NCBI RefSeq assembly: GCF_000685095.1
Contig: NZ_BAYE01000025.1
Span: 20,216-84,215, forward strand
Origin: Paraburkholderia caledonica NBRC 102488
Lineage (GTDB): Bacteria > Pseudomonadota > Gammaproteobacteria > Burkholderiales > Burkholderiaceae
Length of the DNA stretch: 64,000 nucleotides
Direction of reading: 5' to 3'
Position numbers and translations under genes: made by a program. Below the pieces are notes generated by a model. That model saw only the letters and a program-made list of their open reading frames with translations. It did no database searches and was not told the DNA's origin. Shown here piece by piece: positions 26,534-35,861 of the stretch. The number at the start of each line of letters is the position of its first letter. Position 1 is the first letter of the stretch.

Positions 26534-28353
26534 ATCGCGCCGAACAGGCCCTGCGGCCGGAAGCGCACCAGCAGAAGGAGAATCACGCCGTAGATCAGCA
26601 TGCGGTAATCAGCGGCGAAGCGGAACAGTTCGGGCAGGCTGATGAGGGCGATCGCGCCCGCCACCGCGCCGACCACGCTGCCTAAGCCACCGAGAATCAC
26701 CATCGTCAGCGCGAGAATCGACACTTGCGAATCGAAAGTCTGATAGTTGATGTAGCTGTACAGATGCGCCGCGATGCCGCCGCCGATGCCGGCCGCCAGT
26801 CCGCCACAGGCGAATGCGATGGCCTTGTAGCGGTTGGGCCGCACGCCGTACGCGCGCGCCGCGACGTCGTCCTCGCGGATCGCTCGCCATGTGCGGCCAA
26901 GGTGCGAGCGCAGCAGCCGCACTTGCAGCAGCGCGAGCAGCACGAGCACCGCGAGCGTGAACCAGTACACCGCGCGCACGCCGGTCAATTGCCAGCCGAA
27001 CAGCGACAATGGCGGAATGCCGGTGACACCGACCGGCCCGCGCGTCAGGCTGTCCCAGTTCAACACCACGAGGCCGACGATCTCGCCGATACCGAGCGTC
27101 GCAATCGACACGTAATGGCCGCGCAGCCGGAACGACGGATACACCAGCAGCGTGCCGATGGCCGCGGTGATGAGTCCGGCGAGCGGAATCGTCAGCGCGG
27201 GCGACCAGCCCAGATTCACCGACAGCAGCGCCGACGCATAAGCGCCGATCAGCAGCAGTGCCGCGTGGCCGAGCGAAATTTGCCCGACGGTGCCCGCGAC
27301 CAGTGTCAGGCTGAGTGCGAGCAGTCCATAGATCCAACCGTTGGTGAGCGTCTGCAGCACGTACGCCGACGGCGTTGCGAACGGCACGACGAAGGCGAGC
27401 GCCACCACCGCGACGATCACGCGACGCGGAATTGCGACCGCCTTCCGGTTGGACAGGAAGGTGCCGGTAAGCGGCTCGGGCGGCAGCCGGCGATTCGAAC
27501 TGAATAACCCGTTCGGCCGCCAGACGAGAAACGCGAGCAGCAGCACGAATGCGAACAGGTCGCGATAGCTCGTGCCGAACAGCGCGACGCCATAACTCTC
27601 GACCAGCCCCAGCAGCAGGCTTCCCGCGATCGCGCCCGGCACGTTGCCCAGTCCGCCGATCAGCAGCGCGACGACGCCCTTCAGCGTGGCCTGGAAACCC
27701 ATCGCCGGATCGATGCTGTTGTAGTACATGCCCACCAGCAAGCCGCTCAGGCCGCCGAGCCCGCAGGCGATCGCGAACACGGCCTGATTCACGGCATTCA
27801 CGTTGACGCCCATCTGCTGCGCGGCGTCGCGGTCCTGCGCGGTGGCGCGCACGGCCCAGCCGAGCCGCGTGAAGCGCAGGAACACGTACAGCACGGCGGC
27901 GGCGCCGATGCCGGTCGCCGCGATCAGCACATCGAGCGAGCCGACGGTCGCCCCGCCGAGCGAGAGCGTCCAGTCCGGCAACGAACCCGGCACCGGACGC
28001 GGATCGGGTCCGAAGACGATTTGCGCGAGCTGATCGAGCACGAAGCTGATGCCGATGGTGGCGAGCAGCGGCGCGATGCGCGCGGCGCCCTGCAGCGGCC
28101 TCAAGCCGATCCGTTCGATGATGACGCCGAGCAGCGCGCAACCCGCGACGGTCGCGACGAGCGCCACCGGCAGTGGCAAGCCGAGCCGCGTCAGGCATAG
28201 CCAGCCGATGAAGCCGCCGACCATATACACGGAGCCGTGCGCGAAATTGATCAGATGCGAGACGCCGAAGATCAGCGCGAGGCCGACCGCCAGCAACGCA
28301 TAGATGTTGCCGACGATCAGTCCGTTGATCGTGTAGTCGAACCAGGCAGTCAT
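26530..28353 (-). CDS. Fused branched-chain amino acid-type ABC permease LivH-LivM
   Basis: One 607-residue protein contains both permeases. The first half (about 1-290) is LivH: DYTINGLIVGNIYALLAVGL, HLINFAHGSVYMVGGF, and GGLGNVPGAIAGSLLLGLVE. A short basic linker (NRRLPPEPLTGTFLSNRKAV) leads to the LivM half with GQISLGHAALLLIGAYASAL, the IATLGIGEIVGLVVLNWDSL stretch and GGLGSVVGAVAGAI. In many bacteria these are separate genes; fusion is a recurrent variant in Burkholderiaceae. It spans the inner membrane and works with the two ATPases downstream and the binding protein upstream. Confidence 0.94.
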   Translation of the reverse strand: MTAWFDYTINGLIVGNIYALLAVGLALIFGVSHLINFAHGSVYMVGGFIGWLCLTRLGLPLPVALVATVAGCALLGVIIERIGLRPLQGAARIAPLLATIGISFVLDQLAQIVFGPDPRPVPGSLPDWTLSLGGATVGSLDVLIAATGIGAAAVLYVFLRFTRLGWAVRATAQDRDAAQQMGVNVNAVNQAVFAIACGLGGLSGLLVGMYYNSIDPAMGFQATLKGVVALLIGGLGNVPGAIAGSLLLGLVESYGVALFGTSYRDLFAFVLLLAFLVWRPNGLFSSNRRLPPEPLTGTFLSNRKAVAIPRRVIVAVVALAFVVPFATPSAYVLQTLTNGWIYGLLALSLTLVAGTVGQISLGHAALLLIGAYASALLSVNLGWSPALTIPLAGLITAAIGTLLVYPSFRLRGHYVSIATLGIGEIVGLVVLNWDSLTRGPVGVTGIPPLSLFGWQLTGVRAVYWFTLAVLVLLALLQVRLLRSHLGRTWRAIREDDVAARAYGVRPNRYKAIAFACGGLAAGIGGGIAAHLYSYINYQTFDSQVSILALTMVILGGLGSVVGAVAGAIALISLPELFRFAADYRMLIYGVILLLLVRFRPQGLFGAI

Positions 28354-28393
28354 GGCGTGTGAGTCCTGTCGCCCGCGTTTATCGTGCCTTCGA

Positions 28394-29572
28394 TCATTGC
28401 GGGCGCACGGCGCTCACGCCGTCCCATAACGCGAATTTGCCGTCCTTGACCACCAGATCCAGGTTCTTCGCGCCGGCCACGCGGCGCGTCTGCGGATCGA
28501 ACTTGAACTTGCCGAAGATCACGCTCGGCACGTCGTTGATCTTCACGAATCCGTCATGCACGGCCGTGCGGTCCGCGCCGTAGCGGCGGATCACTTCGCT
28601 CGCGAGGATCATCGCGTCGTAGGCACGCGCGGCAAACGTGTCCGGCTCGGCTCCGTACTTGGCGCGGTAGCGCTGCACGAAACTCTGCACCTCCGGGCGC
28701 GGGTCGCCGGGGAAAAAGTTCGATTCGGTATAGACACCGTTCACCGCGGGCCCGCCGAGATCGAGAAACTTCGGCGAGTAGACCGAGCCGACCGCCGCGA
28801 TCGGCGTGTGCACGCCGGCCGCCCGCGCCTGGCGAACGATCTGCGCACCGTCCGAGTAGTAGGAAATCAGTACGAGTGAGTCCGGCTCCGCGCTGCGCAC
28901 GCGTGTGAGTGTCGCGCGAAAATCCTTCTCGTTCGGCTGATAGGCTTCGGCCGCGACGACCTGCGCGCCGTTCGAGGCGACGGCCTTCGCGAAGATGTCT
29001 TTGCTTGTGCGGCCCCAGTCGGTGTTCAGGTACAGCACCGCGATCTTTTTGAAGCCGAGCCCTTTAGTGACGTAATGCGCGAGCATCGGCTGTTCTTCGG
29101 CCTGGCTGATCGCCGTGCTCCACATGTAATCGCCGCCTTTCGTGAAGTCGGGATGCGAGTTGGTGAAACCGAACTGCACGAGGCCGGCGCGCTGGTAAAC
29201 CGGCGACGCGGCCATCGACGCGCCGCTAGACAGATCGCCCAGTTCGAGAAGAATGCGTTTGTCGTCGACGAATTTCTGCGCGATGGCGACGGCCTGGCGC
29301 GGATCGCTGCGGCTGTCCTCGAAGTCGTAGCTGAGCGGATGGCCGTTGATGCCACCCTTGCCGTTGATCTGTTCGAGCGCCAGATCGAAGCCGCGCTTCC
29401 ACTGCTCGCCGTATTGCGCGTCCTGTCCGCTCAGCGGTCCGGTCACGCCGATCCAGTAAGGGTCCGCCGCGTTTGCAGCAGACATTGCGCCGCCGAAGGC
29501 AATGGTCAGTGCGCCGGCCAGTTCAAGCAGTGCTCGCCCTGCACCGCGCTTGTTCTTCCACAGAATCGACAT
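28394..29572 (-). CDS. Liv-type ABC transporter substrate-binding protein
   Basis: The 392-residue protein has a signal segment (LLELAGALTIAFGGAMSAAN, ending AANA) and the Peripla_BP_6 fold: DPYWIGVTGPLSGQDAQYGE, GFDLALEQINGKGGINGHPL, FGFTNSHPDFTKGGDYMWST and RAYDAMILASEVIRRYG. It starts the minus-strand operon, 40 bases ahead of the fused permease. Its divergent neighbour is a LysR regulator followed by oxidative enzymes, so the ligand may be a catabolic substrate rather than leucine. Confidence 0.92.
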   Translation of the reverse strand: MSILWKNKRGAGRALLELAGALTIAFGGAMSAANAADPYWIGVTGPLSGQDAQYGEQWKRGFDLALEQINGKGGINGHPLSYDFEDSRSDPRQAVAIAQKFVDDKRILLELGDLSSGASMAASPVYQRAGLVQFGFTNSHPDFTKGGDYMWSTAISQAEEQPMLAHYVTKGLGFKKIAVLYLNTDWGRTSKDIFAKAVASNGAQVVAAEAYQPNEKDFRATLTRVRSAEPDSLVLISYYSDGAQIVRQARAAGVHTPIAAVGSVYSPKFLDLGGPAVNGVYTESNFFPGDPRPEVQSFVQRYRAKYGAEPDTFAARAYDAMILASEVIRRYGADRTAVHDGFVKINDVPSVIFGKFKFDPQTRRVAGAKNLDLVVKDGKFALWDGVSAVRPQ

Positions 29573-29908
29573 GCTTGTCTCACGCCAGAAATAGAGTGAG
29601 CTGATCTAATCATGTCGCCTGGAAGCCGGCCAACGAAGATAAGTGTCAAAGCTTATTCCCGCCTGTCCGCAAAACTTATGAGCGACGGCGATTACACCGT
29701 GGGCCGTACTCGGGCGATATCGTGGTTTTTTCGAAAACTCCCTTCTGCTACGGCTTTTTTGAGCGTGCGCTGCGCGGCTGGTTATCGTCGTGCACACGCT
29801 CACGAGCACAAGGATCGCAAGTTTCGTCAGATACATAGCCGAATTTATTATAAGAATCGGGCATGCAGCGGCCTCTAGAATGCGCACATCACATGGACGA
29901 GGCATCGC
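29573..29908. promoter_or_regulatory. Divergent promoter region between Liv operon and LysR gene
   Basis: This 336-bp gap separates two divergent starts, the usual position for LysR-controlled promoters. An AT-rich patch (29838-29861, TAGCCGAATTTATTATAAGA) lies about 50 bases ahead of the LysR gene and includes a possible -10. I see no gene here. Confidence 0.45.
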
Positions 29909-30952
29909 ATGGAGTTGCATCAACTCGAAGCGTTCTCAGCCGTCATGTCGACGGGCAGCATGACCGGTGCGGCTCGCCTGCTGCGCCGTTCACAGCCAGG
30001 TGTGACGAGAACGATCCAGGACCTCGAACAGGAGATCGGCTACGCGCTGTTCGACCGGAAAGGGCCGCGCGTCTCGCCGACGACTCGCGCGTTTTTGCTC
30101 TACGACGAAGTCGAACGTTCGCTGATCGGCCTCGATGCGATCCGTGCCAGTGCGCGCGCCATCGGACGCGATGAGCCCATGCCATTGCGTATCGTCGCGA
30201 CGCCCGCGCTCGCCGCCGCGCTGGCGCCGCGGGCTATCGCGAAGCTCGCGCAAACGCCCGGCCACGAACACACTCGCGGCGACACGCAACTGCGCAGCGT
30301 CTCGACCGAGCAAGCCGTGCGGGCGCTGCTCTCGCGTGCCGCCGATGTCGGCATCGCGACGCTTCCACTCGATCATGCGGCCCTCGACGTGCACTACATC
30401 ATCGACGCGCCCTGCGTCGCTGTGCTGCATCGCGACGACCCGCTCGCGCAACACGCTGTATTGCCGCTTGCGCGTCTGGCCGGACAGCCGGTCGCGACGC
30501 TTGCCAACCGGTATCGGCTGCGTAACCGGATCGATCGCGCATTCGGTCAGGCCGGCATTGCGCTTCACGTCACACTGGAAACCAACGCGTCGCTCAACGC
30601 GATGATGGCCGCGCAGCAAAGACTGGGCGTCGCCATTGTCGATCCCGTGACCGCGTTTGGCCTGCGCCTTGCCGATCTCGAAGTGCGTCCGCTCGACGTG
30701 TCGATTCCGTTTCTGTATGGCGTCGTCACGCTGTCGGGCCGGCCGCGCACCGGCGCAGTGGACGTGCTGATCGAGACGCTCGTGGACGTCTCGCACACGC
30801 TACTGCCGGGCGCCGTGCGGCACGCGGCGTCACAGCATGGCGCACTGGTGGCGCACGATCGCGCGGACAGTGCAGATAGCGCAGACAGTACCGGCGACTC
30901 CACTTCCACCTCCTCTTCCTCCGCTCACCGCGGCACCGGAGTTTCGGCATGA
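29909..30952 (+). CDS. LysR-family transcriptional regulator
   Basis: The 347-residue protein starts MELHQLEAFSAVMSTGSMTG with the winged helix-turn-helix ARLLRRSQPGVTRTIQDLEQ, then a LysR substrate domain up to about residue 300. It closes with an odd low-complexity tail rich in Asp, Ser and Thr (about residues 310-345) not usual for the family. It overlaps the next gene by four bases and is divergent from the Liv operon. It probably controls both and responds to the imported compound. Confidence 0.9.
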   Translation: MELHQLEAFSAVMSTGSMTGAARLLRRSQPGVTRTIQDLEQEIGYALFDRKGPRVSPTTRAFLLYDEVERSLIGLDAIRASARAIGRDEPMPLRIVATPALAAALAPRAIAKLAQTPGHEHTRGDTQLRSVSTEQAVRALLSRAADVGIATLPLDHAALDVHYIIDAPCVAVLHRDDPLAQHAVLPLARLAGQPVATLANRYRLRNRIDRAFGQAGIALHVTLETNASLNAMMAAQQRLGVAIVDPVTAFGLRLADLEVRPLDVSIPFLYGVVTLSGRPRTGAVDVLIETLVDVSHTLLPGAVRHAASQHGALVAHDRADSADSADSTGDSTSTSSSSAHRGTGVSA

Positions 30953-32445
30953 CTGCATTGAATCCTCTGCCCGCCGTCGACGGACTGGCCGTGCTCGAAG
31001 CCCGGCTTCGCGAAGACCTCGACTGGCTCGAACTTCCCGCGCCGTCCTGGGTGCCCGCGCACAACGTCGACGGGCAACGCGTGCTCGACGTCGCCATTAT
31101 CGGCGCCGGCATGGCCGGACTCGCGGCGAGCGCGGAGTTGCGGCTGCTCGGCATCGACAATCAGCGGCTCTTCGACCAGGCGCCTGAGGGCCAGGAAGGC
31201 CCGTGGGTCACTTACGCACGGATGCAGACCTTGCGTTCGCCTAAGCAACTGACCGGCCCCGCGCTGCGCCTGCCGGCGTTGACGTTCCGCGCGTGGTACG
31301 AAGCCCAGTTCAGTCGCAAGCAATGGGACGCGCTCTACAAGATTCCGCGCACGCAATGGATGGAGTATTTGCGCTGGTATCGCCGCGTGCTCGATCTGCC
31401 CGTGCGCAACGATACGCGCGTCGACATACTGCGCCCGCGAAGGGACGGCGTGATCGAACTCGATCTCGTTCACGAGCCGGCGAACCACGGCGGCCGCGCG
31501 CGGCGCGAGACCGCGCTGGCACGACATGTCGTGCTGGCAACCGGACGCGAAGGCCTTGGCGGCCCGTTCATTCCGGCGGTGGCGCGCGATCTTCCGCTGC
31601 ACCTGCGCGCGCACTCGTCGGATACGATCGACTTCGACGCGCTGCGCGGCAAGCGCGTCGGCGTAGTGGGCGCAAGCGCATCGGCGTTCGACAATGCAGC
31701 GACCGCGCTCGAAGCCGGCGCGGCGGGAGTCAATCTGTTCGTGCGCCGCGATGCTTTGCCTCGCATCAACAAGCTGACGGGCATCGGCAGTCCCGGCCTC
31801 GTGCACGGTTTCGCCAACCTGCCGGACGAATGGAAGTGGCGCTTGCTGCACTACTCCGCTTTGACGCAGGCGCCGCCGCCGCGCGATAGCGTGCTGCGCG
31901 TCGCGCGATTTCCTTACGCGAAACTGCATCTGTCGAGTCCGCTCACGCGCGTGGGCCACGAAGGCGACACGGTGTTCGTCGATACGCCCAGGGGCCGCTA
32001 CGCGCTCGACTACCTGATCTTCGCGACGGGTTTTCACTCGGAGATCGACACGCGCGATGAGTTTGCGCTGATCGCGCCGCATGTGCGCCGCTGGCGCGAC
32101 CGCTTCGAACCCGCGCCCGAACTGTCGAGCGACGACCTCGGCAGTTCGCCGGACCTCGACCGCAACTTTGCGTTGCAGGAACGGATTGTGGGCACCTGTC
32201 CCGCGCTTTCGCGCATTCACAGCTTCAATCACGGTGCGAGTCTGACGCACGGCAAGGTCGCCGGCGACATTCCGGCGATCAGCGACGGCGCGCAACGTCT
32301 GGCACGCGCGATCGCCGCGATGCTGTTCGACGCCGATCGCGAGGCGCACTACGCCGCGCTGCAGGCGTTCGACACCGCCGAGCTTGCCGGCGACGAATGG
32401 GCCGACGCCGCCGCCGACGTTCGCACCATCGACACCACAGCCTGA
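30949..32445 (+). CDS. Flavin-containing monooxygenase-like FAD/NADPH oxidoreductase
   Basis: The 498-residue protein has an N-terminal stretch of about 45 residues before the FAD site VAIIGAGMAGLAASAELRLL. A second Rossmann site (GKRVGVVGASASAFDNAATA) for NADPH and the FMO-type LIFATGFHSEI follow. The FMO fingerprint is only partly present. Such enzymes hydroxylate nitrogen or sulfur atoms or perform Baeyer-Villiger reactions using oxygen. It is co-transcribed with the LysR gene (four-base overlap) and followed by two CMD-fold proteins. The substrate is probably what the divergent Liv-type transporter brings in. Confidence 0.85.
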   Translation: MTALNPLPAVDGLAVLEARLREDLDWLELPAPSWVPAHNVDGQRVLDVAIIGAGMAGLAASAELRLLGIDNQRLFDQAPEGQEGPWVTYARMQTLRSPKQLTGPALRLPALTFRAWYEAQFSRKQWDALYKIPRTQWMEYLRWYRRVLDLPVRNDTRVDILRPRRDGVIELDLVHEPANHGGRARRETALARHVVLATGREGLGGPFIPAVARDLPLHLRAHSSDTIDFDALRGKRVGVVGASASAFDNAATALEAGAAGVNLFVRRDALPRINKLTGIGSPGLVHGFANLPDEWKWRLLHYSALTQAPPPRDSVLRVARFPYAKLHLSSPLTRVGHEGDTVFVDTPRGRYALDYLIFATGFHSEIDTRDEFALIAPHVRRWRDRFEPAPELSSDDLGSSPDLDRNFALQERIVGTCPALSRIHSFNHGASLTHGKVAGDIPAISDGAQRLARAIAAMLFDADREAHYAALQAFDTAELAGDEWADAAADVRTIDTTA

Positions 32446-32471
32446 CTCTTTTCTGGACGGACCTCTATCTC

Positions 32472-33047
32472 ATGTCTGCATTGACCGAACCCCCATCGGC
32501 TGCCGCAACGGATGACTTCGTTGCCGCGTTGGCCGGACTCGCGCCCGATGGCCCCGTCGCGGCGCTGCGCGCTTTCCGCGCAGAGGCGACCCGCTATACG
32601 CAAGGCAGCCATGACGCGCTGTTTTCGAATGATGTCGCGGATCTGACGCTGCGCGAGCGGCTCCACGCAGCCTGGTATGCGGCGCTGCTCTCGCGCTGCG
32701 AGCGGACCGCGCAAGCGTATCGCGAGCGTTTGCTGGCGCTCGGAGCGGAGACTGAAGCCGGTGCGGACGCAACGAGCGCCGCGCTCGATGCGATCGCTCG
32801 ACATCGCACCGGGCCGGCGACGACGGTTGAGACGGTCGTTAAGACTGACCAGCGACTCGCGGCGATTCTCGTTCATACCGAAGCCCTGGTGCTTCACCCC
32901 GCGGAGACAGGCAAGTCCGCCCTCGCCGCGTTACAGGCGGCCGGCCTGACGACAGGTGCGATCGTCGCGCTCGCGCAGCTGGTCGCATTCGTCACCTATC
33001 AGGTACGGGTCATTGCCGCATTGCGCGCACTGGAGGCACGAGCATGA
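32472..33047 (+). CDS. CMD domain protein, Avi_7170 family
   Basis: The ATG at 32472 gives 191 residues: MSALTEPPSAAATDDFVAAL. The middle and end carry the carboxymuconolactone-decarboxylase/AhpD-like helical fold (LTLRERLHAAWYAALLSRCE and LQAAGLTTGAIVALAQLVAF), but it lacks the CxxC active site of the next protein, so it may be a non-catalytic partner. I recall this family as a named neighbour of the Avi_7169 alkylhydroperoxidase-domain family, which fits the four-base overlap with the next gene. The role is unknown. Confidence 0.8.
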   Translation: MSALTEPPSAAATDDFVAALAGLAPDGPVAALRAFRAEATRYTQGSHDALFSNDVADLTLRERLHAAWYAALLSRCERTAQAYRERLLALGAETEAGADATSAALDAIARHRTGPATTVETVVKTDQRLAAILVHTEALVLHPAETGKSALAALQAAGLTTGAIVALAQLVAFVTYQVRVIAALRALEARA

Positions 33048-33619
33048 GCACGGACCACGGCTTCACCTCGCAGACTCTCGGCTGGAGCGCATGGCTCGAT
33101 ACGGTGCCGCTCGCGCAGGCATCGCCCGTGCAGACCGCGGTGCTCGAAACGAGTCACCCGCAAGCGAAGACTTCCGACTACTACCTGCTGCTCGTGCACG
33201 AAGCGGAAATTCTCCGGCAGCGTTCCGGCGCGTTCAACAGCATTATGTATGCGACCGGCGGCCTGTCACGCGCCGAGCGCGAACTCGCGAGCACCGTCGT
33301 CTCGCGGGTTAATGGCTGCGTGTACTGCGCGTCGGTGCATGCGCAGCGTTTTCAGCAACTCGCCAAACGCGACGAGGTGATCCAGCAGATCTTTTCGGAC
33401 CCACAAACCGCGGGCACGACGGAACGTGAGCGCGCCATCGTCCGCTACGCGATCGATCTCACGCTGGCTCCCGAAGCGATCAGCCCGGCTTCGCTCAATG
33501 CGCTTCGCCATGCCGGACTCGACGATACGCAGATTCTCGACCTGAGTCATGCGGTCGCGATCTTCGCATGGGCAAACCGGCTGATGCTGAGTTTGGGCGA
33601 GCCGGTGTTTCCCGCGTAG
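33044..33619 (+). CDS. Alkylhydroperoxidase domain protein, Avi_7169 family
   Basis: The 191-residue protein contains the AhpD-type motif VNGCVYCASVHAQRFQQL, with CxxC and the following His that form the peroxidase-like redox centre. Around it are SRAERELASTVVSRVNGCVY and HAVAIFAWANRLMLSLGEP. These proteins are small helical oligomers reducing peroxides or handling a substrate adduct. It overlaps the preceding CMD gene by four bases and ends the plus-strand operon of LysR, flavin monooxygenase, CMD and AhpD-like genes. A role in clearing peroxide from an uncoupled monooxygenase is possible but inferred. Confidence 0.87.
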   Translation: MSTDHGFTSQTLGWSAWLDTVPLAQASPVQTAVLETSHPQAKTSDYYLLLVHEAEILRQRSGAFNSIMYATGGLSRAERELASTVVSRVNGCVYCASVHAQRFQQLAKRDEVIQQIFSDPQTAGTTERERAIVRYAIDLTLAPEAISPASLNALRHAGLDDTQILDLSHAVAIFAWANRLMLSLGEPVFPA

Positions 33620-33962
33620 ATCGCGGTTCGTCATTTCTACCTTCGCCGAATCGCACAGCCGCACCGATCCTCGCCGCCCGGTTAGTCCACGCGTACATAT
33701 CGATGCGACGATTCGATCGTGGCCGCGACCGCTCCGCTCATCGACAATCAGCGAACCGTTCAGCGCGTTCGTTGCTGGCTGCTCCCGCATTCGACAGGAC
33801 CATTAGAACCGACCCGCGACGCTCGGCTTTTTTCGTGAGCGAGCGAATCATCGCTTGAGCGAAACGGACTCGCACAAGACAGCCAATTCCGCGCCGCTCG
33901 ATGGTTCGAGCGACTGTTGACCCACTGAATCTTCGTGCGAGCCTCAGCCGACGTAAAGGAGG
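33620..33962. other. Intergenic stretch without recognisable gene
   Basis: After the AhpD-like gene about 340 bases hold no gene I can support. Short open frames here have no family features. The stretch leads into the terminator and tail of a broken sugar-binding protein gene on the minus strand. Confidence 0.5.
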
Positions 33963-33988
33963 AAAACCCGGGGACGTGCCGCCCCGGG
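33963..33988 (-). terminator. Rho-independent terminator downstream of sugar-binding pseudogene
   Basis: CCCGGGG and CCCCGGG form a perfect seven-base stem around eight bases (33967-33988), followed on the minus strand by TTTTCC. It is correctly placed 9 bases after the ancestral stop of the pseudogene. Confidence 0.8.
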
Positions 33989-33997
33989 CGACAGGCT

Positions 33998-34310
33998 TTA
34001 GCGCAGGGCGAACATCGAGCTTGCCGGCGTTCGCCTTGGTAATCAGCGAGCAGTTGATTAACTGCTTTTCGGGCTTGCCGGTCGAACCGGTCTTCATGTA
34101 TTTATCGGCTTGCTCGACCGCTTCCGTCGCGGCCAGCGCCGCCGGTTGCAGAACGGTCGCGCGGATGTCGTTGCGCATGATCGCATCGCGCACGTTCGTT
34201 GCTGCCGTCGAAACCGACGACGATGACGTCGCTGCGTTTGGCCGCCTCGCCGCTGCGAGCGCCGCGTTCGATTCGCGCTCGTGGCTGCTTACCGGCTTGG
34301 CCCAGAGCAG
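33998..34310 (-). pseudogene. C-terminal remnant of a sugar ABC transporter substrate-binding protein (RbsB/YtfQ-like), several frameshifts
   Basis: On the minus strand, pieces of one protein tail appear in alternating frames. SHERESNAALAA is followed by EAAKRSDVIVVGFDGSN in another frame, then NVRDAIMRNDIRATVLQP and AVEQADKYMKTGSTGKPEKQ back in the first frame. A final slip yields FALR and a TAA at 33998-34000. The order and spacing are those of ribose-type binding proteins (VGFDG; IRATVLQP; ADKYIKTGSTG). At least three frame slips make the gene dead. The N-terminal two-thirds are missing where transposon sequence begins. Confidence 0.85.
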
Positions 34311-34401
34311 CAACGACGACTGCGACCGACGACGACCGGTTCCCGGCTTCTGCGCGATTTTCCTTGCCCGAACCCTTACGATTGCAACTTGCGCGACGGA
34401 C

Positions 34402-35001
34402 CTAGCCGACGTCAATGCCAAGCTCCGCAACCGGTTTTTCTGTCTCGCACCACCGACGCACCGGCCGTGCGTGCTGTATCGTTGTTCCGACGGCCACGGT
34501 GTGGTTGCGGATGGTTACATGATTGTCGCGACCTGAGGTAGGTAGCAGAAGGTCCATGACTGCCTTGGCCTGCCGATAGGGCACGGTGGCGCCCAACTCC
34601 GCGTGCAGCCATCTCAGTTCACCAGTACTTGCCTCTGTCAGGTAGTCCTTGAGCGGAGAAACATATCTTGAGCCGTCAGCACCGCAATCGCAGGCCTTCC
34701 ATCGTTCGCGGCAACAATAAACCTTTCCTAGCGCGGTCTTCAGCTCCGAGCAATGATTATCATGCAGGCGACGCTGGGCGCCGCAATCCACACAGGATCT
34801 ACGCGGGGCGCAAAAGCGTTCGATTTGCTCGACAACGAACTCCTGCTGCACACAATTGAGCAAAGACTTGCCTTCACCGTGTGACAGCCCCACGTCTCCG
34901 TGCGTCTGGTCGTCGATGGGCCTGTGCAACCGCATGACCTCAACCCGCTTTACCACACTCCCGTCGCCGTTATCAAACTCAAGAACGATCGTGCATCGCA
35001 T
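34402..35001 (-). mobile_element. ISKra4-family transposase, 3' truncated
   Basis: The frame from 35001 encodes MRCTIVLEFDNGDGSVVKRV and continues through zinc-finger-like segments (APRRSCVDCGAQRRLHDNHC and CCRERWKACDCGADGSRY) and ELRWLHAELGATVPYRQAKA, as in ISKra4 transposases. It ends after VAELGIDVG at a TAG (34402), where intact proteins run on for a further 200 or more residues with the catalytic region. The element is therefore a dead remnant, joined directly to the sugar-binding pseudogene on one side and a UPF0182 gene tail on the other. The inner end sequence near 35002-35060 should contain one insertion terminus. Confidence 0.8.
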
Positions 35002-35069
35002 GGCGGCTCCTGGGCCTCGTCATAGAGATACGATACCCCGCGGTGCGCTCGTCTCCCGGCCTTTTTAAC

Positions 35070-35342
35070 GGCTTCCTGGGTGATTGCCGCCTATGGTGAC
35101 CGTGTGGTGATGGAGGACACGCTGGGTGAAGCACTGGCGGCGCTTTTCAAGAACACCTCCCAAGCGGCATCGCCAGTGGGGGGCACAGCGAACGCGCGCG
35201 CACGCGAGGCGCTAGCCCATTATGACCGCGCCATCGAGCGACTGAAGGCAGGAGACTGGAGCGGCTTCGGAGCAGAACTGATACCCTGCGGCCATTGCTC
35301 GAAGCACTTGGCGGCGGCGGTTCCGGCGGCGATCAGAAGTGA
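35070..35342 (+). pseudogene. C-terminal fragment of a UPF0182 family membrane protein gene, frameshifted
   Basis: Plus-strand translation gives WVIAAYGDRVVMEDTLGEAL, then AALFKNTS and a helical REALAHYDRAIERLKAGDWS segment, which is the typical tail of UPF0182 proteins (about 900 residues). After AELI one base must be removed to reach LRPLLEALGGGGSGGDQK and a TGA at 35340-35342, the expected ending. The rest of the gene is absent, replaced by transposase sequence. It is a dead remnant cut by the ISKra4-type insertion. Confidence 0.78.
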
Positions 35343-35741
35343 CCTGAATGCAAAAAGGCGTTTATGCCTGCAGAGCGGATACAGCCCCGGTAAACCTTGT
35401 AACGATGGCGCGCAACAAATCTTTGCGCCATTGAACGTTTTCCTCCTTTTTCACGCCAACCGGCGGGAACCCTCCACCACTCCCAGGATGCCGCGCCCCT
35501 GATGCCTTTCCGCAATCAGGATCTGGGTGTTCACCGGTCTCACACAGAATCCGTCTGCTGCTTTCTGAGCGATTGTTTTGCCTGAACAACGATTCGTCCG
35601 GTGAGTGGCAACGAGACACAGCCGGGAAGCCCTAGTAAGGCGAGTACTAAAACGCCGGCTGCGCCATCGCTCAAGGGAATATGCGAGAAGACTGGCCGCC
35701 GAAAAGCGAGTGGAAAGGCTCACTCTGCAAAGCACGCAACT
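35343..35741. other. Intergenic stretch without recognisable gene
   Basis: About 400 bases between the UPF0182 remnant and the palindrome hold only short frames on both strands that match nothing I know. A small hairpin (AGGCGTTTATGCCT, around 35356) is present. Composition is less GC-rich than the neighbours, consistent with transposon debris. Confidence 0.45.
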
Positions 35742-35792
35742 GCTCCTTGTGGTCAATTAAATCACATTGTGATATAATTGACCACAAGGAGC
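35742..35792. promoter_or_regulatory. 51-bp near-perfect palindrome with embedded -10-like TATAAT
   Basis: The left arm begins GCTCCTTGTGGTCAATTA and the right arm is its reverse complement, with one mismatch (35760/35774) and a single central base (35767). The core is ATCACATTGTGAT (35761-35773). TATAAT at 35773-35778 could be a -10 box. The next gene on the plus strand is the DUF1840 gene at 35862. The core recurs at 37093. It may be an operator, or a structured DNA site left by a mobile element. Confidence 0.75.
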
Positions 35793-35861
35793 GGCACGGC
35801 GAGGCGAGACGGTCATCGTTGCGCAGCGGCAGTCGTGCTGCATATTCGAAAAGGAGCCATC

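Noticed and set aside
30925..32349. 474-codon minus-strand frame opposite the flavin monooxygenase
   Set aside because: Antisense shadow; the plus strand carries clear FAD and NADPH motifs.
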